A DNA stretch of 42,321 nucleotides from Anaerolineales bacterium. Its GTDB lineage: Bacteria; Chloroflexota; Anaerolineae; Anaerolineales; Villigracilaceae. Of the stretch, positions 22,204-30,616 are shown in pieces. Below the pieces are notes generated by a model. The model made no database searches. It was not told the DNA's origin and was given only the letters and a program-made list of their open reading frames with translations. The first letter of the stretch is position 1. Each line of letters begins with the position of its first letter. Location of the stretch: assembly GCA_016789365.1 (NCBI GenBank), contig JAEURH010000020.1, forward strand, positions 1-42,321. The letters run 5' to 3'. Position numbers and translations under genes: made by a program.

Positions 22204-23182
22204 TAAAATGTTCATTCAATGGCACCACTGGAATCGGAATGCGGTCTAAAATTTTTGTCAGCAAATCATCACTGCTCACATTATCAGATAGCGCTTCATA
22301 AGAAAGCACAAGTCTGTGACGTATCACATCTAATGACATATCTAAAACATCTTGTGGCAAAACGTAAGTTCGTCCACGCACAAAGGCTAAAGCCTTTGCT
22401 GTGAGAATTAGATTGATAGAAGCACGCGGACTTGCTCCAAAGGTGATGTATCGCTCAATTTCTGGAAGCCCAACCAATTTTGGACTTCGTGTTGCATTGA
22501 CTAATTTGACTGCATATTCAATCAAAGATGGGTCAACATACACTTCATCGGCTTTCTTTTGTAAGTCAAGCAATTGGTCAGTGGTTAAAACTTTTTGTAT
22601 GGCTTGCATCGCGCCAGTCATTCTTTCTACAATTACAAATTCTTCTGTTGAGGTTGGGTAACCAACTAACACTTTAAGCATGAAGCGGTCAACCTGTGCT
22701 TCGGGAAGTGCATAAGTCCCTTCAGTTTCAATCGGGTTCTGAGTCGCCAATACTAAAAATGGATTTGGTACTTTGAATGTTTCACGCCCAATGGTCACTT
22801 GTTTTTCTTGCATTACTTCAAGCAATGCGCTTTGCACTTTAGCGGGCGCACGATTGATTTCATCAGCCAGCAATAAATTCGTAAACACTGGACCTAACGA
22901 AGTATTAAACTCACCTGTTTTTTGATTGTAAATTCGTGTGCCGATTAAATCTGCTGGCACTAAATCAGGCGTGAATTGAATGCGCTTAAATTCGCCGCCG
23001 ATTGCTTCTGCTAATGTTTTAATCGCCATCGTTTTGGCAAGCCCAGGCACGCCTTCTACGAGAATATGTCCGCGAGCAAGCAAAGCCACAATCATGCTTT
23101 CAAGCAAATGGTCTTGCCCAACAATTATTTTTTTTACTTCATATAAAACGCGTTCCATCGGAAGTTTATTTTCGTTATCCAT
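22184..23182 (-). CDS. MoxR family AAA+ ATPase
   Basis: A 332-residue AAA+ protein. Walker A is GVPGLAKTMAIK (about residues 40-51), Walker B is LLLADEINRAPAKVQSALLEVMQE, and the sensor/arginine region includes LVLATQNPIETEGTYALPEAQ and RFMLKV. MoxR ATPases act as chaperones that help fold, load metal into or assemble partner proteins, working with the DUF58 and VWA proteins encoded downstream. GGAGAAAAC sits right before the ATG. The C-terminal six residues and stop derive from a dispersed repeat, while the region before (ILDRIPIPVVPLNEH) is normal for the family. Confidence 0.97.
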   Translation of the reverse strand: MDNENKLPMERVLYEVKKIIVGQDHLLESMIVALLARGHILVEGVPGLAKTMAIKTLAEAIGGEFKRIQFTPDLVPADLIGTRIYNQKTGEFNTSLGPVFTNLLLADEINRAPAKVQSALLEVMQEKQVTIGRETFKVPNPFLVLATQNPIETEGTYALPEAQVDRFMLKVLVGYPTSTEEFVIVERMTGAMQAIQKVLTTDQLLDLQKKADEVYVDPSLIEYAVKLVNATRSPKLVGLPEIERYITFGASPRASINLILTAKALAFVRGRTYVLPQDVLDMSLDVIRHRLVLSYEALSDNVSSDDLLTKILDRIPIPVVPLNEHFTSLRGG

Positions 23183-23198
23183 GTTTTCTCCTTTTTAT

Positions 23199-23236
23199 TC
23201 CCTCTCCCATTTTGGGAGAGGGCTAGGGTGAGGGTT
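23199..23236. repeat. CCCTCTCCC-ATTTT-GGGAGAGGG repeat
   Basis: A copy of the GGGAGAGGGCTAGGGTGAGGG family between the protease gene and moxR, 20 bp upstream of the moxR start. It fills most of that 55-bp gap. Confidence 0.85.
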
Positions 23237-23237
23237 C

Positions 23238-24071
23238 TTAATATGGCGGCGCGCCCATACCGCCCATCGCAGTCATAATGGGAACAGCAAAGCCAATGCC
23301 AATAAAAAAACTTGTATCTGTTGGGTTGAGAATACCAGTCACAATCCCAATCACATGACCATTTCGATTTAACAAAGGTCCACCAGAATTGCCGGGGTTC
23401 GCAGATGCGTCAAATTGAATCATGCCGGGGATAGCCACATTACTATTTGGTACATAAAAAATTCTATCAAAGCCAGAGATGACGCCCGCACTTATCGAGC
23501 TATATAAACCAAATGGATTACCAACTACAAAAGCCTCATCACCAATATTGCCTGGGCTTGCTAATGTGGCAGGTGTTACCATCAATGGCGTGTCTAACGC
23601 TTGAAGCACAGCCAAATCCATTGCGGGCAATTCCAAAGCAACTTCACCTTGAGTTTTTGTTCCATCTGCAAATGTGATGTTGATAATATCCGCGCCTTCA
23701 ATGACATGCAGACTCGTGAGGATATTGCCGAAGCTATCTACGATTACGCCGCTTCCTAAGCCGAAATCTGATTCTGCATCTTCATTTTTTGATTCCACTT
23801 CAATCAAAACCAATGATGGTCGAATCACTTGATACACCAAAGCAGAATTAGCAGGTTTGGGTGTGGCAGATGCCATTGCAATAGCAACGGATTCATTAAC
23901 ATCTTTTATCGTCAATTGATTGGGTTGGACAATGAAGACATGATATAACAGAATCACTATCAGCGTAGTAAAAACTCCTAGAGCAAAAGGCAAGCCGCCC
24001 CGTAGGCGTGAAGCGAGTTTCCCCATCCGTTCTCTCCATGTTGGTCTTTGAATCTCTGTTGAATCGCTCAT
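23238..24071 (-). CDS. Membrane-anchored trypsin-like serine protease (S1C/DegP type)
   Basis: A 277-residue protein. A basic N terminus leads to one membrane helix (about 28-48, LPFALGVFTTLIVILLYHVF), so the protease domain lies outside the membrane. The catalytic triad is complete: His in LTSLHVIEGA, Asp in AMDLAVLQ and Ser in NPGNSGGPLLN. There is no PDZ domain, so it is shorter than DegP or HtrA. The end (MGGMGAPPY) is unusual for the family. It precedes moxR on the same strand with only a short repeat between, so it may belong to that operon, where a quality-control protease would make sense. The nitroreductase gene diverges from its start. Confidence 0.93.
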   Translation of the reverse strand: MSDSTEIQRPTWRERMGKLASRLRGGLPFALGVFTTLIVILLYHVFIVQPNQLTIKDVNESVAIAMASATPKPANSALVYQVIRPSLVLIEVESKNEDAESDFGLGSGVIVDSFGNILTSLHVIEGADIINITFADGTKTQGEVALELPAMDLAVLQALDTPLMVTPATLASPGNIGDEAFVVGNPFGLYSSISAGVISGFDRIFYVPNSNVAIPGMIQFDASANPGNSGGPLLNRNGHVIGIVTGILNPTDTSFFIGIGFAVPIMTAMGGMGAPPY

Positions 24072-24129
24072 GCGCCTTCCTTTGAGATACTATAAGGCTT
24101 TAATTTTAGTTAAAGATGAGAATTTCACC

Positions 24130-24135
24130 TATAAT
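24130..24135 (+). promoter_or_regulatory. -10 box for the nitroreductase gene
   Basis: A perfect TATAAT lies 31 bp before the ATG at 24166, with GGAG in between. No good -35 is found at the right distance. Confidence 0.4.
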
Positions 24136-24165
24136 AATATAAAAGTTTTCTCATGGAGTATTTTT

Positions 24166-24678
24166 ATGAATGTTTCAGATGCAATTCGACTCAAACGGGC
24201 TGTCAGAAAATTTCAGGATAAGCCCCTGCCAGAAGATGTGACGCTTGCGATTTTGAATGCAGGGCGAAGGTCGCAATCGTCAAAAAATAATCAGGCGTGG
24301 CAATTTATTGCCATTCAAGATAAAAAAATTTTACAAGATTTATCGAAGTGTGGCGAATGGGCTGGGCATATTGCAGGCGCGGCATTGTGTGTTGCAATTT
24401 TAACGCCTGATCCTGAAAGCAAATTTCAAATCATGTTTGATGCGGGACAAGCCGCCGCATTTATGCAACTTGCCGCATGGGAATTGGGCGTTGGCTCTGT
24501 GCCCGCTTCTTTATATGACTTCGAGTTGTCTCGTTCCATTTTGCAATATCCTAGCGAATGGCATTTGAGAATTGCATTATCGTTTGGTTATCCATTAGAT
24601 GAAGAAAAATTATCTGCTCCGCCGAAAAAAGGTGGACGTGCGAAGTTGGAAGACGTTTTGCATTGGGATAAATGGTAA
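24166..24678 (+). CDS. Nitroreductase family protein
   Basis: A 170-residue flavoprotein of the nitroreductase fold, likely to use FMN and NAD(P)H to reduce nitro compounds, quinones or similar. The opening SDAIRLKRAVRKFQDKPLP is the usual FMN-phosphate-binding segment; RRSQSSKNNQAWQFIAI and the later AGQAAAFMQLAAWELGVGS, then ALSFGYPL, also fit the family. The start is placed at 24166 with GGAG upstream, because the longer frame to 24070 would overlap the protease gene. It is the first of several small metabolic genes on this strand. Substrate is unknown. Confidence 0.92.
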   Translation: MNVSDAIRLKRAVRKFQDKPLPEDVTLAILNAGRRSQSSKNNQAWQFIAIQDKKILQDLSKCGEWAGHIAGAALCVAILTPDPESKFQIMFDAGQAAAFMQLAAWELGVGSVPASLYDFELSRSILQYPSEWHLRIALSFGYPLDEEKLSAPPKKGGRAKLEDVLHWDKW

Positions 24679-24717
24679 TACGATTTACGATTTTTGATTT
24701 ACGATTGAGGAGATTTT

Positions 24718-25005
24718 ATGACAGCATACATTATTGTTGATATCGAAGTAACCGACCCTGTCGGTTATGAAGATTATAAAAGGCTCGCCTCACCTACATT
24801 AGCAATTTATGGCGGAAAATATATTGCACGTGGCGGAAATACTGAAGTACTTGAAGGTGAATGGATTCCAAATCGTTTGGTGATTTTAGAATTTGAAAAT
24901 AGCGAACGCGCCAAAGCATGGCTCAATTCTCCTGAATATGCAGAGGCAAGGGCGTTGAGGCATAAGTATGCCAAGTCCAATATGATTGTGGTGAATGGCG
25001 TTTGA
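24718..25005 (+). CDS. DUF1330 family protein
   Basis: A 95-residue ferredoxin-like (dimeric alpha/beta barrel) protein. It has the DUF1330 pattern: AYIIVDIEVTDPVGYEDYK, GGKYIARGG then VLEGEW, NRLVILEFENSERAKAWLNS and EYAEARALR. These small proteins are usually dimers of unknown enzymatic role. GAGGAGATTTT precedes the ATG. It ends 13 bp before the beta-lactamase-like gene, so they are probably co-transcribed. Confidence 0.95.
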   Translation: MTAYIIVDIEVTDPVGYEDYKRLASPTLAIYGGKYIARGGNTEVLEGEWIPNRLVILEFENSERAKAWLNSPEYAEARALRHKYAKSNMIVVNGV

Positions 25006-25017
25006 TACAATTAAGGG

Positions 25018-25833
25018 ATGTCTCAATTAGAAAATTTTATATCCCAGTTTCAAGATAAAACAATTTCAGTTTCTGTGTATGATTTGGAAACAAATCAAGA
25101 AATCAACATCAATGCCGATGTGCTGATGCACCCTGCCAGCACCATGAAAGTGCCTGTGATGATGGAAGTATTTCGTCAGGCTCGCGAAGGAAAATTTTCT
25201 TTAGATGATAAGGTTGAAATTTACAATTCATTCAAAAGCATTGTAGATGGCAGTGAATTTCATTTAGATGTTGCCGATGATTCAGAAAAAAGTTTATATG
25301 CACGAATTGGCGAAAAAGAGACAATTCGTGAGTTAAATCGATTAATGATTACTTGGTCTAGTAACTTGGCGACAAATATTTTGATGGATTTGGTTGGCAC
25401 AAAACCAATTGACGATTTCATCAAAGCACTCGGAATAAAAGACGTAAATGTGATGCGTTTGATTGAAGATGTCAAAGCGTATCGCTTGAACATGAATAAT
25501 ACATTCAGCGCACGCGGCACAACGCAAATGATGAAGTTAATTGCGGAAGGAAAAGTTGTTTCTAAAGAAGCAAGTGAAGAAATGATTCAAGTCATGCTAG
25601 GTCAGGAGTTCAATGAAAGCATTCCAGCATTATTGCCGAAAGATGTAAAAGTCGCACACAAAACTGGTTGGACTGGAGAATTTTTCCATGATACAGGTAT
25701 TGTCTTTCCTCCAAATCGCAAACCGTATGCGATTACATTATTTACAAATGGTTTTCCAGAAGATGATGAATCTCAAGCACATAGTTGTATGGCAAACATT
25801 TCAAAAATGATTTACGAATCTATAATTAAATAG
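25018..25833 (+). CDS. Class A beta-lactamase-like serine hydrolase
   Basis: A 271-residue serine hydrolase of the beta-lactamase/penicillin-binding superfamily. The SxxK motif is STMK (Ser41, Lys44), the second motif is SSN (WSSNLATN) in place of SDN, and HKTGWTGEF gives the KTG motif. No signal peptide is visible, as the N terminus is MSQLENFISQF, so it is probably cytoplasmic or exported in another way. That makes a true antibiotic-resistance role doubtful; a peptidase or esterase role is equally possible. It follows the DUF1330 gene closely. Its TAG stop overlaps the first base of a dispersed repeat. Confidence 0.9.
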   Translation: MSQLENFISQFQDKTISVSVYDLETNQEININADVLMHPASTMKVPVMMEVFRQAREGKFSLDDKVEIYNSFKSIVDGSEFHLDVADDSEKSLYARIGEKETIRELNRLMITWSSNLATNILMDLVGTKPIDDFIKALGIKDVNVMRLIEDVKAYRLNMNNTFSARGTTQMMKLIAEGKVVSKEASEEMIQVMLGQEFNESIPALLPKDVKVAHKTGWTGEFFHDTGIVFPPNRKPYAITLFTNGFPEDDESQAHSCMANISKMIYESIIK

Positions 25834-25879
25834 GAGATTGCTTCGCCACGAAAAACAAAAGCGTGGCTCGCAACGACAT
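25833..25879. repeat. Dispersed repeat, GAGATTGCTTCGCCAC...CAACGACAT type
   Basis: A relative of the copies at 8053-8098 and 41931-41977, fitting between the hydrolase stop and the MOSC start. It offers an in-frame GTG for the MOSC gene that is not likely to be used. Confidence 0.85.
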
Positions 25880-25886
25880 AAAAATA

Positions 25887-26684
25887 ATGATTACTGTTTC
25901 AAACTTAACGTATTACCCAATCAAAGCCTGTCGCGGATTTGATGTAAACGAATCAAATGTTGAACGCATGGGTCTTGAACATGACCGTCGCATGATGGTC
26001 ATTACACTTGAAAATAAATTTTTGACTCAACGTGAATATCCAAAACTTGCTTTGGTCACACCAACTTTGCAAAATGGTTCTATCACTTTGTCTGCGCCAA
26101 ATTTTGATTCGATTCAATTTCCAATAAAAAAATCTGGTTACACATTTCCCGTGCAAATTTGGAAAAGCACAGGTGTGCAAGCAGTTGACCAAGGTGATGA
26201 AACCGCCGAATGGTTTTCGGATTGGCTTGGTTTGCCCGTGCGCCTCGTCCATATTGCCGATGGCTATAAAAGATTCGTTAATCAAGAATATGCAATCAAT
26301 GAAGATGACCACACTGGATTTGCAGATGGCTACCCAATTTTGATTATCTCTGAAGAATCGCTTCAAGACCTTAATGGAAAGTTGGATTCTGAAATCCCGA
26401 TGAATCGATTCCGCCCCAACCTTGTGATTAAAGGTTGTAAGCCATTTGAAGAAGATTCTTGGAAGCGCATTCGCATCGGTGATGTGGAATTAGCATTAGT
26501 CAAGCCGTGTGCAAGATGCGAAGTCACAACCATTGATAAAGAAACTTTAGAACGAAGCAGAGAACCACTCAAAACTTTAGGGAAATATCGTAAGCACAAA
26601 CTCGGAGCTATCTTCGGGATGAATGTCATTCCACTAAACAGTGGCAGGTTGAAGGTCGGTGGAAGCGTTGAAATCTTAGAATAA
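25887..26684 (+). CDS. MOSC domain protein (YcbX-like)
   Basis: A 265-residue protein with an N-terminal MOSC beta-barrel (VSNLTYYPIKACRGFDVNES, then LEHDRRMMVI) and a C-terminal MOSC domain (FRPNLVIKGCKPFEEDSW and KPCARCEVTTID). YcbX-type proteins bind molybdenum cofactor and reduce N-hydroxylated compounds; the cysteine of CARC is the expected Mo ligand. The ferredoxin domain found in E. coli YcbX is absent, so an outside electron donor would be needed. The start is set at ATG 25887, because codons before it fall in a dispersed repeat. Confidence 0.92.
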   Translation: MITVSNLTYYPIKACRGFDVNESNVERMGLEHDRRMMVITLENKFLTQREYPKLALVTPTLQNGSITLSAPNFDSIQFPIKKSGYTFPVQIWKSTGVQAVDQGDETAEWFSDWLGLPVRLVHIADGYKRFVNQEYAINEDDHTGFADGYPILIISEESLQDLNGKLDSEIPMNRFRPNLVIKGCKPFEEDSWKRIRIGDVELALVKPCARCEVTTIDKETLERSREPLKTLGKYRKHKLGAIFGMNVIPLNSGRLKVGGSVEILE

Positions 26685-26691
26685 GGAGAGG

Positions 26692-26744
26692 GTGCGTCGC
26701 GCTTAATCGAATTAATAAATCATAAATTCAAAGGCGCGATGCAC
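26692..26744. repeat. GTGCGTCGCGCTT...AAGGCGCGATGCAC inverted repeat
   Basis: Imperfect arms (26692-26704 and 26731-26744) around an AT-rich centre form a member of the GTGCGTCGCAC family. It sits between the MOSC gene and the small membrane protein gene, 9 bp before the chosen start. Confidence 0.8.
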
Positions 26745-26753
26745 TACATCATC

Positions 26754-26999
26754 ATGGAAAAAATTATTATTGATGTTATTGGTTGGATTGGGACAATTTT
26801 ATTTCTAGTCGCTTACGCGCTAGTATCTGCAAAAAAAGTAGAAGCAGACTCATGGTCATATCAAGGCATGAATTTCATTGCAGGTGTATTTCTTACAATT
26901 AACACATTGTATTTACAAGCATATCCATCGGCTGGATTAAATATCGCCTGGCTTTTGGTTGCAGTGGTGACGTTGGGAAGAAAATCTTTACAAAAGTGA
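26754..26999 (+). CDS. Small membrane protein (CBU_0592-like)
   Basis: An 81-residue protein with three hydrophobic helices and short loops: IIIDVIGWIGTILFLVAYAL, SYQGMNFIAGVFLTINTLYL and GLNIAWLLVAVVTLG. The WIGTILFLVAYALVS opening is typical of small CBU_0592-type proteins of unknown function. The in-frame ATG at 26739 is inside a dispersed repeat, so 26754 is preferred. The last 12 bases overlap the end of the convergent PLP enzyme gene. Confidence 0.8.
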   Translation: MEKIIIDVIGWIGTILFLVAYALVSAKKVEADSWSYQGMNFIAGVFLTINTLYLQAYPSAGLNIAWLLVAVVTLGRKSLQK

Positions 27000-27953
27000 A
27001 TTTGAATATTTATCCGCAAACAAGGCGGGCTGACCACCCGTATGCCAAAAAAGAATCGTTTCGTCTTTTTTGAAAAAGCCTTTGCGGATTAAATCAATCA
27101 TGCCCGCCGCCGCGCGACCTGTGTAAACTGGGTCAAGTAGTAAACCTTCATGTTTTGCAAACAAATGAATGGCTTCGCGTTCACCTTCTCCGAAAACACC
27201 ATAACCTGATTGACAATAACTTTCATCTGCAAGAACATCATCTTTTGTAAAGTTGATTTGCTTAACAAGTTTTTCACTGGCTTGTGAAGCCAATTGTGAA
27301 ACATGATTCTTTAAATGCTCTTCGGGTTCATCTATGCTAATCCCCAACACTTTGCCTTTGAAATTAAATATTCTTTGACCCAACACCAAGCCTGCATGTG
27401 TGCCGCCAGAAGATGTGCCAAATACAATCCAGTCCACATGCACATTTTGATTCATAAATTCTTCAACTGCAAATGCATAACCTAATGCACCCGTTGGGCT
27501 TGACCCACCATACGGAACTAAATAAGGTTTATTACCTTGTGCAAGTGTTTTATCAAATGTTTCTTGCAAAATTTGGTCACGATATGCACGGTCTTTCACA
27601 TAAATCACTTCTGCGCCGAATAAATTATCTAATAAAATGTTAGCAGAAAGTTGTTTCGGTTTTTCACCAGATAAAACTAATTTACATTTGAAACCATACC
27701 TCGCCGCTGCCGCCGCAGTTTGGCGGCAATGATTCGATTGAATCGCTCCACCAGAAATTAAAGTATCAGTACCTAATTCTTTTGCTTCAGCAATCAAAAA
27801 TTCCAATTTACGAGTTTTATTCCCACCAAATGCTAAACCTGTTTGGTCATCACGTTTGATTAATAAACGTGGTCCGCCTAAAACTGCTGATAAAGTTGCA
27901 AGTTCTTCAATCGGAGTTGGGAGATGTGCAAAATGTAAACGAGGTGGTTTCAT
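26988..27953 (-). CDS. PLP-dependent D-cysteine desulfhydrase / ACC deaminase family enzyme
   Basis: A 321-residue fold-type II PLP enzyme. The cofactor lysine lies in GGNKTRKLEFL, followed by SGGAIQSNHCRQTAAAAARYG, and GTSSGGTHAGLVLG in the middle holds the phosphate. The family includes D-cysteine desulfhydrase (releasing pyruvate, ammonia and sulphide) and 1-aminocyclopropane-1-carboxylate deaminase; which one cannot be settled without careful alignment. The N-terminal HLPTPIEEL is typical of DcyD. It stands alone: the gene on its 5' side is the repeat-flanked GxxExxY gene, and at its 3' end it overlaps a convergent gene by 12 bp. Confidence 0.92.
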   Translation of the reverse strand: MKPPRLHFAHLPTPIEELATLSAVLGGPRLLIKRDDQTGLAFGGNKTRKLEFLIAEAKELGTDTLISGGAIQSNHCRQTAAAAARYGFKCKLVLSGEKPKQLSANILLDNLFGAEVIYVKDRAYRDQILQETFDKTLAQGNKPYLVPYGGSSPTGALGYAFAVEEFMNQNVHVDWIVFGTSSGGTHAGLVLGQRIFNFKGKVLGISIDEPEEHLKNHVSQLASQASEKLVKQINFTKDDVLADESYCQSGYGVFGEGEREAIHLFAKHEGLLLDPVYTGRAAAGMIDLIRKGFFKKDETILFWHTGGQPALFADKYSNSLL

Positions 27954-27970
27954 TGATTTTCCATTCTTTT

Positions 27971-28420
27971 ATCCACGAAGGACACGAAGGGCACGAAAAT
28001 TAATAGACAAAACGCTTCCATTCGAGTTTGGGATGACTTCCAAAATTTATCAATACACCCACTTTATATCCCGTCGCTTTCAGATAATTAATAATCTGCG
28101 ATTCTTCTCTACCTGTTAACTTATCCAAAGCCTTGAATTCGACAATAATCTTATCAAAACAAATCATATCTGCAATATATTCTTTTTTTAATACATGTTG
28201 TTTATATTGGATTTGTAAAACTTGTTGTGATACAAACGGAATTTTCCTTGAAGAAGACTCAATTTCCATAGCCTCTTGATAAACCGCCTCAAGAAATCCT
28301 GAGCCCAAAAGACTATGAACTTCTATGGCTGCGCCTACGATTGCAAATACCTCATCTTTGTATATTAATTCAGACATTCAGCCCTCCAAAAATTCGTGTT
28401 TCTTCGTGTTCTTAGTGGAT
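27971..28420. mobile_element. Putative cassette: GxxExxY gene between inverted repeats
   Basis: ATCCACGAAGGACACGAAGG (27971-27990) with GCACGAAAATT following is matched in inverted form at 28391-28420 (AATTCGTGTTTCTTCGTGTT, then CTTAGTGGAT). The arms are about 30 bp with several mismatches and enclose only the GxxExxY gene. The left arm overlaps the stop codon of the gene. The whole looks like a one-gene cassette with terminal inverted repeats; no transposase is present. Confidence 0.65.
28000..28377 (-). CDS. GxxExxY protein
   Basis: A 125-residue protein with the motif that names the family, GFLEAVYQEAM (Gly-x-x-Glu-x-x-Tyr), preceded by GAAIEVHSLLGS, followed by YIADMICFDKIIVEFKALDKL and ending in GVLINFGSHPKLEWKRFVY. 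The order of D, E-x-K type residues (ADMICFDKIIVEFKA) recalls a PD-(D/E)xK nuclease core, an idea not shown here. Family members are scattered across bacteria and often lie amid dispersed repeats, as in this window. The function is unknown. It appears intact. Confidence 0.92.
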   Translation of the reverse strand: MSELIYKDEVFAIVGAAIEVHSLLGSGFLEAVYQEAMEIESSSRKIPFVSQQVLQIQYKQHVLKKEYIADMICFDKIIVEFKALDKLTGREESQIINYLKATGYKVGVLINFGSHPKLEWKRFVY

Positions 28421-28421
28421 T

Positions 28422-29573
28422 CTAATCCAAACTTTGCCTTGTTTTTTCTCTTCCCCTCGACCTCATCACATCCAAAACTCTTGGCATAATATCAGCGTAT
28501 AACTTATACAAAATTTTATTCGGTGCAAAATCGTAAGCACCCAGCGTCCGAAGCACTTCCCCGCCCAACCCTTCTTTGAAGCGATACACACCCCACATTG
28601 AATCGCTTTCATCAAACACATCTGGCGCACCCCATAAATCATAAGTCAAACAACCATTTGCTTTTGCAACTTTCATCGCTTCCCATTGCAAAAGATACGT
28701 TGGCATTTTTTCACGATGCGCATTGCGAGACATGCCATACACATAATACGCTCGCCCCGCAAACATAAATAAAAATATTGCCGCCACAGGCTCATTATCA
28801 ACTTCTGCAATCAACGGAATCGCTGACGGCTCAGACCTTTGACCTTCAACCTGCGACATGAAACTTCGCCACACCGTCATGTAATAATTTTCATCTCGTA
28901 TCACAAAGCCATCGCGCACTGATGTTTCAGCATACATCCGATATAAATTTTCTAAATCTTCTAACTTACCTTCACGAATCGAAACGCCTTTTTTTTCAGC
29001 CAAGCGGATGTTATATCTCGTCTTCTGTTTCATACGCATCAAAATTGATTCTTCTGATTCAGATAAATCAACGATGACTGTATTTTTGAATTGGATTTGT
29101 TCCTTCGACTCAACCCATCCCCTACGCTTCATCTCTGACGGGATAGCTTGGTTGCTGTTCCCCAAATCGACTCCACGCCCCAAAACGATGTCTGGGTCAA
29201 TTTTCAAAAAGATAGCACCTTGTCTCTTTGCAAAGGACTGTAAATCATCAAACACACGTTTTCGCAAAGATTCATTTGACCAATCCAATAACGGTCCTTT
29301 TGGTGCATACAAAATAGATATTCTTGCGGCAAAGGCGTTTCGCAAAATCGTTCTTTTCAAAACTAAACAAGCGGCTTTAACAGGAAAGACAAGAGAGGAA
29401 AGATTCGTTCTTTCTTCTTTCATCTTTCCTTGTTCATCCCAAATTAAATAAATCGGCTCCCATCCATACTTTGCTTTGACTTGTCCCCATTCATACGTCT
29501 GCAAAAAATGTGGGTTTGGAAGTTGGGTGATGATTTGATTCCAAGTGTGAGAAGGTTGAGAAAAATTATTCAT
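28422..29573 (-). CDS. FemX-like peptidoglycan bridge aminoacyltransferase (1)
   Basis: A 383-residue protein of the FemAB/FemX group with two GNAT-like halves. FLQTYEWGQVKAKYGW opens it, and KTRYNIRLAEKKGVSIREG and LQWEAMKVAKANGCLTYDLWG with GVYRFKEGLGGEV lie in the second half. These enzymes add amino acids from aminoacyl-tRNA to the side chain of the cell-wall precursor. It follows a paralogue of the same strand (the 29622-30614 gene) and is placed at the end of the polysaccharide block. The first ATG (29573) is preferred over an upstream TTG. The acceptor and amino acid are unknown. Confidence 0.92.
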   Translation of the reverse strand: MNNFSQPSHTWNQIITQLPNPHFLQTYEWGQVKAKYGWEPIYLIWDEQGKMKEERTNLSSLVFPVKAACLVLKRTILRNAFAARISILYAPKGPLLDWSNESLRKRVFDDLQSFAKRQGAIFLKIDPDIVLGRGVDLGNSNQAIPSEMKRRGWVESKEQIQFKNTVIVDLSESEESILMRMKQKTRYNIRLAEKKGVSIREGKLEDLENLYRMYAETSVRDGFVIRDENYYMTVWRSFMSQVEGQRSEPSAIPLIAEVDNEPVAAIFLFMFAGRAYYVYGMSRNAHREKMPTYLLQWEAMKVAKANGCLTYDLWGAPDVFDESDSMWGVYRFKEGLGGEVLRTLGAYDFAPNKILYKLYADIMPRVLDVMRSRGREKTRQSLD

Positions 29574-29586
29574 TATCAAAATAAAG

Positions 29587-29643
29587 CGTAATGCGTGATT
29601 CGTAATTCGTAAAGTGCATTTTTACGCATTACGCATTACGAAT
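29587..29643. repeat. CGTAATGCGTGATTCGTAATTCG inverted repeat
   Basis: Arms CGTAATGCG...ATTCGTAA and TTACGCATTACGCATTACG with a TGCATTT centre lie between the two FemX-like genes. The right arm gives the 3' end of the upstream gene (codons for VMRNA and the stop). Confidence 0.85.
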
Positions 29644-30614
29644 TTCGTATACATCCAATACAACAATGGATTATAAACTTTGTCTAATGCTTGTGCCGCG
29701 CGTTTTAGTTCACCACCAAATCCGCGTTTGAAGCGATACACTCCCCACAAGCCATCATGGCGAGATTCAAATTGTGCTTCTAGTGTTTCTTCGCTTTCAT
29801 CAGGCACACCCCATAAATCATATTCCTCACAGCCTTTTGATTTTGCCCAACGAATCGCTTCCCATTGTAAAAGATAGGTTGGCATTCGATTCCGTTCTTC
29901 GTTATTCGATGCACCATAGACATACCAAGCGCGCTTGCCATTTGCAAAAACCATTAATGATGCCAAAGGTTTGCCCTCAAATTCCGCAACTAATAATTCA
30001 CAAATCCCTTTTGGATGAAACAAATCATAAGCACGTTGATAATATTCTTTGGAATGTACGCCAAAATTATCCCGCCCACCTGTGATTAACATCATCTGAT
30101 GAAAAGATTCAATATCATCCCAAGCGCGGACAGTCACACCCTTTTTCTCAGCCAAGCGGATGTTATATCTGCATTTTGGTTTCATTCTCGCTAAAATTTG
30201 TTCTTCATCTTCTTTAATTGAAATGATGATTGTGTTAGGAGGTTGAATATTGTGAACAGAAGTAACAAGTGATGAGTGATGAGTAATGAGTTGAAAATCG
30301 TCTTGCCAAGCATCAGGTTCAATTTTTAGGAAGATTGCATTATGTTTTTTGCAAACCGAATCAATTTCATTCCAAAACTCACTACTTGTTTCTCGTAACT
30401 CGTTACTCACAATGGGCTTCGGCATATATCCAATCGTCAACCCCAACGGCAATTTCCGAAACAAAATCTGCGCGCCGACGTTTTCGGAAATAATACGAAC
30501 TGGTTTCCAGCCAAAATCTTTTTTTAATTCACCCCATTCACCCATTTGCAATAAATGAGCATTTGGATAGTTCGCTATAAATTGATTCCATTCAGAGAAA
30601 GTGACTTCGGTCAT
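29622..30614 (-). CDS. FemX-like peptidoglycan bridge aminoacyltransferase (2)
   Basis: A 330-residue FemAB-type protein, clearly paralogous to its downstream neighbour: HLLQMGEWGELKKDFGW near the start, CRYNIRLAEKKGVTVRAW in the middle, and LQWEAIRWAKSKGCEEYDLWG then GVYRFKRGFGGEL near the end. It is about 50 residues shorter, mostly from loops. Two copies in tandem suggest sequential addition of residues to the wall precursor, as with FemA and FemB. The last five residues (VMRNA) and stop come from a dispersed repeat. It begins 3 bp after the dehydratase gene ends, so they are in one operon. Confidence 0.92.
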   Translation of the reverse strand: MTEVTFSEWNQFIANYPNAHLLQMGEWGELKKDFGWKPVRIISENVGAQILFRKLPLGLTIGYMPKPIVSNELRETSSEFWNEIDSVCKKHNAIFLKIEPDAWQDDFQLITHHSSLVTSVHNIQPPNTIIISIKEDEEQILARMKPKCRYNIRLAEKKGVTVRAWDDIESFHQMMLITGGRDNFGVHSKEYYQRAYDLFHPKGICELLVAEFEGKPLASLMVFANGKRAWYVYGASNNEERNRMPTYLLQWEAIRWAKSKGCEEYDLWGVPDESEETLEAQFESRHDGLWGVYRFKRGFGGELKRAAQALDKVYNPLLYWMYTKFVMRNA

Positions 30615-30616
30615 CG

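Noticed and set aside
25018-25833. Beta-lactamase-like gene as an antibiotic-resistance gene
   Set aside because: No signal peptide is visible and the second motif is SSN; the superfamily includes many peptidases and esterases, so resistance is not supported.
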